Shown here piece after piece: positions 5,310 to 10,084 of a stretch of DNA of 10,084 nucleotides; the first letter of the stretch is position 1; every line of letters begins with the position of its first letter. Below the pieces are notes generated by a model that saw nothing but the letters and a program-made list of their open reading frames with translations, did no database searches and was not told the DNA's origin. The translations under genes and the position numbers were made by a program. Origin of the DNA: an uncultured Collinsella sp. (GTDB lineage: Bacteria > Actinomycetota > Coriobacteriia > Coriobacteriales > Coriobacteriaceae); contig CALINZ010000169.1 of the NCBI GenBank assembly GCA_938045085.1, positions 1 to 10,084 on the forward strand. Direction: 5' to 3'.

Positions 5310-5636
5310 ATGTACGAGCCTTCACGTGTTCTTCTGTCATTTCACATTGCAGGATTTCAGTATGCCGATGGCGCCTTGGTCCTGGGCGATCTTAAAGCGG
5401 GCGATAAGCTGACGCTGTGTGCCGAGCGCGATAATCCCCATGACCCCGAGGCAGTTGCGATCTACTATGGCAAGACCAAACTTGGCTACGTTCCGGGAAA
5501 CGAGGTCGGCCCGCTGTCCTTGATGATGTATTACGGCCACGAGGACGTATTTGAGGCCCGCGTGCAACAGGTTGCCCCCGAGCGCAGCCCGTGGCACCAG
5601 GTGCGCGTTGGCCTCTATGTGGTGGATGCCCGCTAG
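5310..5636 (+). CDS. HIRAN domain protein
   Basis: This 108-aa protein is almost entirely one HIRAN domain (about residues 9-106). It shows the typical start FHIAGFQYADGALVL, the LKAGDKLTL strand, the DNPHDPEAVAIYY core and the LGYVP turn. HIRAN domains in eukaryotic HLTF bind 3' ends of single-stranded DNA. The stand-alone bacterial versions are uncharacterised, with roles in DNA repair or stalled forks proposed by analogy. The ATG at 5310 follows GAGGAG with six bases between; the same context GAGGAGCTGCTATG also precedes the gene at 6582. The next gene begins 18 bases after its stop, so they probably form an operon. No good promoter could be placed just upstream; transcription may come from the 5202-5309 gap or read through from before. 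Confidence 0.85.
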   Translation: MYEPSRVLLSFHIAGFQYADGALVLGDLKAGDKLTLCAERDNPHDPEAVAIYYGKTKLGYVPGNEVGPLSLMMYYGHEDVFEARVQQVAPERSPWHQVRVGLYVVDAR

Positions 5637-5654
5637 TCGGCAATGGAGGCGGCC

Positions 5655-5834
5655 ATGTTTGATGACGACGACCAGTTCGATCTGACAGACGATCCGTTTG
5701 AGTGGGATCTGCTACTCGACGACGATGAGTTGGAGCAGGATCGTAAGAAACGGCAGGACAAGAAAACTCAGAGTGACGCTTCGAAAAAGCAAGACAAACG
5801 CCGCCGCGGACTGTTCGGCGGGCTCTTTGGATAA
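5655..5834 (+). CDS. Small highly charged protein with GLFG-repeat tail, function unknown
   Basis: The protein has 59 residues from ATG 5655, chosen because GGAGG lies five bases upstream; an in-frame ATG at 5643 would swallow that ribosome binding site. The first half is very acidic (runs of Asp from residue 2 and again near 26-28, with FEWDLLL between). The second half is lysine- and arginine-rich from about residue 34 to 51. It ends with a hydrophobic GLFGGLFG. There is no signal peptide or full membrane helix; the tail might insert shallowly in a membrane or mediate contact. The split charge suggests an adaptor or disordered protein. I recognise no family. Its position 18 bp after the HIRAN gene suggests co-expression and perhaps partnership with it. 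Confidence 0.65.
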   Translation: MFDDDDQFDLTDDPFEWDLLLDDDELEQDRKKRQDKKTQSDASKKQDKRRRGLFGGLFG

Positions 5835-5854
5835 CCGCCGCATCGCTGCGTCTG

Positions 5855-5860
5855 TATACT
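5855..5860 (+). promoter_or_regulatory. Possible -10 element before the metallophosphoesterase gene
   Basis: TATACT matches five of six bases of the -10 consensus and lies 40 bp before the start codon at 5901. No acceptable -35 is visible at 16-18 bp upstream, so this may be a weak internal promoter in the cluster or chance. Confidence 0.3.
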
Positions 5861-5900
5861 TAGCACGAGTTGAACACGTTGCGAAATGAGGACACAGACG

Positions 5901-6446
5901 ATGATGTGGTTTACCGCCGACTTGCACCTGGGCGATACGAATATCTTGCACGACATGGACCGGCCGTTTGGCTCGGTCGAGGAGATGAACCGCAAGGTCA
6001 TCGATGCCATCAATGAGTGCGTGGCTGCGGACGACCGCCTCTATATTCTGGGTGACTTTACCTATCGTTTGCCCCTGGCGGAGGCGGTGCGCCTGCGCGA
6101 GCGTATCGAATGCCAGAACGTGACGCTCATCCGCGGTAACCATGACGGCGACTGGGAAGATTCCGACGTACCGCGGATTTGGGAAGACGTGCGCGATTAC
6201 CTGGAGATTGCTCCCGGCTATGCCAAGGGCCATCGTCTGGTTATGAGCCACTACCCCATGCTCAGCTGGAACGGCAAGGCACGTGGCGCCATTATGCTGC
6301 ATGGGCATATCCACAGCAGAGGTGACCGCGCCAACGCACGCAACCGCGATCGCGAGCGCCCTATCTTTCGCTACGATGTCGGTCTCGATGCCAACGAGTA
6401 CAAGCCCGTAAGCCGAGATCAAATCCTTGGCTTCTTTGGACTGTAG
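5901..6446 (+). CDS. Calcineurin-like metallophosphoesterase, YfcE/phage-phosphoesterase-like
   Basis: This 181-aa single-domain enzyme has the complete two-metal phosphoesterase signature. D7-x-H9 (TADLHLGD), D52 (LGDF), N80-H81 (IRGNHD), H117 (MSHYP) and the HGHIH motif with H134, H136 and H138 are all present. It should hydrolyse phosphomono- or diesters; the substrate is not readable from sequence. Small proteins of this type beginning WFTADLHLGD are common in bacteria and phages. The start at 5901 is chosen because GAGG (5888-5891) is nine bases upstream and the family begins right at the first metal motif; an in-frame ATG at 5886 would overlap that ribosome binding site. It follows the small charged protein by 66 bp and may share its transcript or use the -10 at 5855. 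It is closed by a terminator at 6490-6523. Confidence 0.92.
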   Translation: MMWFTADLHLGDTNILHDMDRPFGSVEEMNRKVIDAINECVAADDRLYILGDFTYRLPLAEAVRLRERIECQNVTLIRGNHDGDWEDSDVPRIWEDVRDYLEIAPGYAKGHRLVMSHYPMLSWNGKARGAIMLHGHIHSRGDRANARNRDRERPIFRYDVGLDANEYKPVSRDQILGFFGL

Positions 6447-6451
6447 TTCTC

Positions 6452-6488
6452 GAACCACCACAAAGGACAGGTACCTTTGTGGTGGTTC
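6452..6488. repeat. Perfect 15-bp palindrome, REP-like intergenic repeat candidate
   Basis: GAACCACCACAAAGG (6452-6466) and its exact reverse complement (6474-6488) flank a 7-base loop (ACAGGTA). No T-run follows on either strand, and a separate terminator sits immediately after, so transcription termination does not explain it. The pattern CCACAAAGG...CCTTTGTGG with an ACAGG loop resembles palindromes I recall as dispersed in Coriobacteriia and similar in style to RAYT-linked REP sequences; that resemblance is from memory. Confidence 0.6.
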
Positions 6489-6489
6489 T

Positions 6490-6523
6490 GGCGCTGTTGC
6501 CATTATGGCGGCGGCGTCTTTTT
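6490..6523 (+). terminator. Rho-independent terminator of the metallophosphoesterase transcript
   Basis: A 13-bp stem (6490-6502 with 6506-6518) includes four G-U pairs, has a 3-base loop and is followed directly by TTTTT (6519-6523). It sits two bases beyond the palindrome ending at 6488. It functions only in the + direction because the wobble pairs would be A/C mismatches in the opposite RNA. Confidence 0.75.
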
Positions 6524-6581
6524 GTCCGTGCGGCGCGGTAGAGTGTAAGCGGTTGAAATTTGCGTCCATCGAGGAGCTGCT

Positions 6582-8339
6582 ATGAACGAGATCAAGTGCC
6601 CGCATTGTGGCGAAGTCTTTAAGGTCGATGCGTCTGGCTATGCGGATATCGTCAAGCAAGTACGCGATGCCGAGTTTTCGCGCGATCTGGATGAGCGTGT
6701 GAGGGCAGTCCAGCGCGAGGGCGAGCAGGCGCTGGAGCTTGAGCGCTCGCGTTCGACGGCTGCCTTGCAAAAGGCAGAGTCTCAGCGCAACGCTCAGCTC
6801 GTTGAGCAGAAAAACGCCGCGGCTCAGGAACTGGCGCAGGAGGTTGCCAGGCGCGATGCCGAGCTTGCCGAGCTGCGCGCCAAGCTCGAGGGTGCTGCCG
6901 CGGAGCGTGAGAGCGCAAGCCAGCGAGCGGCGGTTGAGGCTCGCGCCGATGCTCAGAAGGAGAACGCCGAGCTCCAGCGTGAGATTGACAGCCTGCGTGC
7001 ACAGCTTGGACGCAAGGACGACGAAGCAAAGCTTGCCGAGTCGGCGGCGCGCAACGCTGCTCAAAACGATTTAGCTGCACGCGACGCTCAGATTGCCGAG
7101 CTGCAGGCCAGGCTTGCCGCGGCGGACAAGGCCCAGGAGATGGCGCTTGCCGCTGCCGCGGCAGAGTCGCAGCGTGAGCTCGATGCCGCTCGCAGCGAGG
7201 CCGAGCGCGCGCTTGCTGACTATCGCGCGAAGGTGCAAGAGAAGTTTTCCGCCGCAAAGGCTCAGTCCGAGCAAGAGGCCGAGGGCCTGCGTGCCCAGCT
7301 GCGCGAGCAGGAACTGATGGCAAAAATGAACCTGTCAGAGGCGGTCGCCGCGGCGGAACGAGAGCGCGATGAGGCACGTGCCAAGCTGACGAGCGAGCTG
7401 GCGGTGCGCGATTCTCGCGAGGAGCAAGCCAAGGCGGCACACGAGCTCGAGCTTGCGCAGGCCAAGCGCGCGAGCGATGACCTGATTCGCTACAAGGATG
7501 AAGAGATTGAGCGCCTTAAGGACATGAAGGTCCGCCTGTCCACCAAGATGGTGGGCGAGTCGCTCGAGCAGCACTGCGAGACCGAGTTCAACCGTCTGCG
7601 CATGACGGCGTTTCCTAACGCGTACTTCGAGAAAGATAACGATGCGTCCGAGGGTACCAAGGGCGACTTTATCTTCCGCGAGTGCGACGCGAGCGGCAAC
7701 GAGGTCATTTCGATTATGTTCGAGATGAAAAACGAGAACGACGAGACTGCGACCAAGCACAAAAACGAGGACTTCTTTAAGAAACTCGATCACGATCGTC
7801 GCCAGAAAGGCTGTGAGTACGCGGTGCTCTGCACCCTGCTGGAGCCCGAGAGCGAGCTCTATAACGCAGGGATAGTCGACGTGAGCTATCGCTACGAGAA
7901 GATGTACGTGATCCGTCCGCAGTTTTTCATTCCCATGATTACGCTGCTGCGCAACGCCGCCATGGGTTCGCTGCGCTATAAGCAGGAGCTAGCGGAGTAC
8001 AAGCAGCAGAATATCGACGTCACGAACTTCGAAGCCAAGATGGAAAAGTTCAAGAATGATTTCGGTCGCAACTACGAGATCGCGAGCCGCAAGTTCCAAA
8101 CGGCGATCGATGAGATCGACAAGACGATTAGCCATCTGCAGAAAACCAAGGAGGCGTTGCTGTCTTCCGAGAACAACCTGCGCCTAGCCAACAAGAAGGC
8201 CGACGATCTTACCATTCGCAAGCTCACCTGGGGCAACAAGACCATGAAGGCGGCGTTTGACGAGGCACGCGGGGCTGCGCCAGAGACAAACGATGAGCCC
8301 GCCGAGGCGGATTCGTATGAGGTCGAGGATGCCGAGTAA
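6582..8339 (+). CDS. DUF2130 protein: zinc ribbon, long coiled coil, PD-(D/E)XK nuclease-like domain
   Basis: The protein has 585 residues. It opens with half a zinc ribbon, CPHCG (C6, C9). Residues about 25-325 form one long Ala/Glu/Arg/Lys-rich coiled coil. The DUF2130 domain follows: GESLEQHCE near 325-333, KGDFIF with D362, then FEMKNE with E381-x-K383 and KLDHDRRQKGCEYAVL near 401-415. D362 with E381-x-K383 fits the PD-(D/E)XK nuclease core. The final 130 residues are helical with a further coil (about 505-540) and an acidic tail. To my memory family members are commonly nearer 400-450 aa; the extra length here is all in the coil. The start at 6582 follows GAGGAG by six bases. Its promoter is unclear (a weak TAGAGT at 6539-6544). 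Function is unknown; SMC-like or defence roles would be speculation. Confidence 0.88.
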   Translation: MNEIKCPHCGEVFKVDASGYADIVKQVRDAEFSRDLDERVRAVQREGEQALELERSRSTAALQKAESQRNAQLVEQKNAAAQELAQEVARRDAELAELRAKLEGAAAERESASQRAAVEARADAQKENAELQREIDSLRAQLGRKDDEAKLAESAARNAAQNDLAARDAQIAELQARLAAADKAQEMALAAAAAESQRELDAARSEAERALADYRAKVQEKFSAAKAQSEQEAEGLRAQLREQELMAKMNLSEAVAAAERERDEARAKLTSELAVRDSREEQAKAAHELELAQAKRASDDLIRYKDEEIERLKDMKVRLSTKMVGESLEQHCETEFNRLRMTAFPNAYFEKDNDASEGTKGDFIFRECDASGNEVISIMFEMKNENDETATKHKNEDFFKKLDHDRRQKGCEYAVLCTLLEPESELYNAGIVDVSYRYEKMYVIRPQFFIPMITLLRNAAMGSLRYKQELAEYKQQNIDVTNFEAKMEKFKNDFGRNYEIASRKFQTAIDEIDKTISHLQKTKEALLSSENNLRLANKKADDLTIRKLTWGNKTMKAAFDEARGAAPETNDEPAEADSYEVEDAE

Positions 8340-8358
8340 GGCATAGCGTATAGGGCAA

Positions 8359-8396
8359 AAGCGGGGCCGCTGGCAATATTGCCAACGGCCCCGCTT
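8359..8396. terminator. Bidirectional terminator between convergent genes
   Basis: AAGCGGGGCCG (8359-8369) pairs perfectly with 8386-8396. Inside it, TGGCAATATTGCCA (8371-8384) is a second perfect palindrome, separated by one unpaired base on each side. It lies between the DUF2130 stop (8339) and the helicase stop (8414). The minus-strand reading ends the stem in CTTTTGCC, a better U-tract than the + reading (CTTCGTT), but it can serve both genes. Confidence 0.8.
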
Positions 8397-8413
8397 CGTT
8401 CCAGTATGTTCGG

Positions 8414-10084
8414 CTAGTTCTCGAGCAGGTCCTCGATAAAGCCGACGCGGTAGTTTTTGAAAATGACCTCGCCGCCGTCTTGCGTGGCGTCCAGATCGAC
8501 ATCGCCCATGATGCCAAAATCGTGGTCGCTGTCCTCGTCGGCAAAGATCTGGTGCACGTGCCATACGTGCGCGGTCTTCTCATCGGACTCGTCGATGGAA
8601 AACATCGCGGCACTGCGGGCATCTCCGTCGGTGAGGATTTCCTCGTGCTGCTCGTGGTAGGCATCGAGTGCTTTTTTCCAGCGGATCTCGCTCATGCCCC
8701 AGTCGTCGTCGAGCTCGCCCAGGTCGCGAACGTGCTCGCGGGCGGCAAGGGTCACGCGGCGGAAGAGCGCGTTGCGCACCAACAGCGTGCAGCCGCGGCG
8801 GTCCGCCACGACCTCGTCGATGCCCTGCGGCGGCGTGGCATCGAGGGCTGCCGGGTTGCCGGCGTTCTCCCACTCGTCCACTAGGCTCGAGTCGACCGAG
8901 CGCACCACAAAGCCCAGCCACGAGATAATGTCGCGCAGGCGCTCGTCGCGCTTCTCGATGGGTACGGTGCGGTCGAGCGAACGGTAAGCCTCTGCCAGGT
9001 AGCGCAGCAAAATGCCCTCGGAGCGGGCGATGCCGAGCTTTTGAATGTAGCCCTTAAAATCGCTCGCGCTTTCCAGCATATCGCGCAGGACGCTCTTGGG
9101 AGAGAGCCGGTAGTCGTTTGCCCAGGGTACTTCCTGGCAGTACTTGTCAAAAGCGGCGTCGAGCAAATCCTCGAGCGGCTTTTCGTACGTGACGTCTTGA
9201 ATGCGCTCCAGACGCTCCTCATACTCGATGCCGTCGGCCTTCATCTCGGCCATAGCGCGATCGCGTGCGGCGCGCTCCTGTGCGCGCAGCACCTGCTTGG
9301 GATCCTCGAGCGTTGCCTCGACCATTGAGATCAGGTCCATGGTATAGGTTTCGCTATCAGGATCGAGCAACTCCAGCGCGGCAAGCAAAAACGGCGAGAG
9401 CGGCTGGTCGAGCGCAAAGTCCTCGGGCAGGTCGACCGTCAGCGCGTAGTCGATGTCCGGCGCGGCGTCAGCCGGAGCGTCGGGTGCGGGCGGCACCTCG
9501 GTGCGCACGACGACGCCGGAATCGATGAGCGTTGCGAAGATCTCGTCGGCGCGAACCTCGAGCTTGGCCTTTTCCTCGGGGGTTTGCAAGCTCGTCTCGA
9601 TGAGGTCGTGTACGCGGGCGCGGGCATCGCCGCCCTGCTCGACCACGCTAATCACCATGGAGTGTGTGATGCGCAGGCGCGGCTTGAGCGTCTCGGGCTG
9701 CGTCTCGATCAGGCGCTCAAAGGTCTGCTTGTTCCAGGTGACAAAGCCCTCGGGGGCCTTTTTCTTTTTAATCTTACGGAGCTTTTTGGGGTCGTCGCCC
9801 GCTTTGGCCATAAGCTTGGCGTTCTCGATCTCATGCTCGGGCGCCTCGGCGATGACCATGCCCTCGGTATCGAAGCCCGAGCGGCCGGCGCGACCGGCAA
9901 TCTGATGGAACTCGCGGGCGCGCAGACGACGCATCTTGTAGCCATCGAACTTGGTGAGCGCGGTGAGCACCACGGTGTGGATGGGTACGTTGATGCCGAC
10001 GCCGAGCGTATCGGTACCGCAGATGACGGGCAGCAGGCCCTGCTGCGCCAAGCGCTCGACCAGCAGGCGATAGCGCGGCAACAT
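8414..10084 (-). CDS. DEAD/DEAH-box helicase with DUF3516 domain, 3' part (cut by window edge)
   Basis: The 556 codons visible are the C-terminal part of a superfamily 2 helicase; the Met at 10084 is internal and the Walker A/DEAD half lies beyond the window. Counting from that Met, the second RecA-like domain shows motif V (GTDTLGVGINVP, 23-34) and motif VI (HQIAGRAGRSG, 60-70) with both arginine-finger positions. A basic linker (KKLRKIKKKK, about 100-109) leads into the long DUF3516 region, which fills the remainder to the C-terminus. This architecture is typical of actinobacterial helicases annotated as DEAD/DEAH box with DUF3516, thought to act on RNA or DNA but poorly studied. An Ala/Pro/Asp-rich insertion near residues 198-212 looks like a flexible linker. 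The gene converges on the DUF2130 gene and shares its terminator. No frameshift is visible. Confidence 0.93.
   Translation of the reverse strand: MLPRYRLLVERLAQQGLLPVICGTDTLGVGINVPIHTVVLTALTKFDGYKMRRLRAREFHQIAGRAGRSGFDTEGMVIAEAPEHEIENAKLMAKAGDDPKKLRKIKKKKAPEGFVTWNKQTFERLIETQPETLKPRLRITHSMVISVVEQGGDARARVHDLIETSLQTPEEKAKLEVRADEIFATLIDSGVVVRTEVPPAPDAPADAAPDIDYALTVDLPEDFALDQPLSPFLLAALELLDPDSETYTMDLISMVEATLEDPKQVLRAQERAARDRAMAEMKADGIEYEERLERIQDVTYEKPLEDLLDAAFDKYCQEVPWANDYRLSPKSVLRDMLESASDFKGYIQKLGIARSEGILLRYLAEAYRSLDRTVPIEKRDERLRDIISWLGFVVRSVDSSLVDEWENAGNPAALDATPPQGIDEVVADRRGCTLLVRNALFRRVTLAAREHVRDLGELDDDWGMSEIRWKKALDAYHEQHEEILTDGDARSAAMFSIDESDEKTAHVWHVHQIFADEDSDHDFGIMGDVDLDATQDGGEVIFKNYRVGFIEDLLEN

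Noticed and set aside
5110..5412. 100-codon + frame before and into the HIRAN gene
   Set aside because: It overlaps the HIRAN start in another frame, crosses the structured 3' region of the peptide locus, lacks a ribosome binding site and looks like no protein family.
5712..7064. Long open reading frame of 450 codons on the minus strand
   Set aside because: It runs antisense through the metallophosphoesterase and the start of the DUF2130 gene, crosses the terminator at 6490-6523, has no family motif and has the composition of a codon-bias shadow.
6652..7440. 262-codon minus-strand frame opposite the DUF2130 coiled coil
   Set aside because: Pro/Arg/Ala-rich shadow of Glu/Arg/Ala coil codons; no plausible start signal.

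Overview
The window looks like chromosomal DNA of a gut Coriobacteriia species, most likely Collinsella or a close relative. This is inferred from the GC-rich coding style, from the mix of anaerobe genes (a rubredoxin-first rubrerythrin, an iron-dependent alcohol dehydrogenase, a DEAD/DEAH helicase with a DUF3516 tail) and from an AbiEi-like/DUF559-like protein of a kind I associate with this class. No phage, transposase, rRNA, tRNA or CRISPR array was seen.

Layout. Positions 90-1217 (+) encode a nuclease-like protein of AbiEi/DUF559 type. Its stop codon lies inside a 123-bp inverted-repeat element (1206-1328). A reverse rubrerythrin (2019 to 1459, -) follows, with a clear promoter, a structured leader and a strong terminator. 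Divergent from it is a two-gene operon: iron-containing alcohol dehydrogenase (2275-3495) and aldehyde dehydrogenase (3505-4884), which together could interconvert alcohols, aldehydes and acids. Positions 4885-5309 hold no conventional gene but are densely structured (see below). A small cluster on + follows: HIRAN protein (5310-5636), a 59-aa charged protein (5655-5834) and a metallophosphoesterase (5901-6446), ended by a palindrome and a terminator. A zinc-ribbon/coiled-coil/DUF2130 nuclease-like protein (6582-8339, +) converges on the 3' part of a DUF3516 helicase (10084 to 8414, -, cut by the window edge). A shared terminator lies between them.

The most interesting part is 4893-5201. A 14-bp match to the Bacillus LexA/DinR box consensus sits in the loop side of a terminator-like hairpin. 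A candidate promoter, a hairpin that fully masks a Shine-Dalgarno sequence, and a 27-codon single-membrane-helix peptide follow in order. The 18 leader bases at 4954-4971 are also complementary, in two blocks, to bases 5125-5133 and 5154-5162 downstream of the peptide. That pairing would make a long-range fold-back around a small hairpin and cannot coexist with the SD-masking hairpin. A weak reverse-strand promoter sits just beyond, where an antisense RNA would have to start. Together these look like a candidate DNA-damage-controlled type I toxin-like locus, similar in logic to tisB/istR, but unproven and with no sequence homology claimed.
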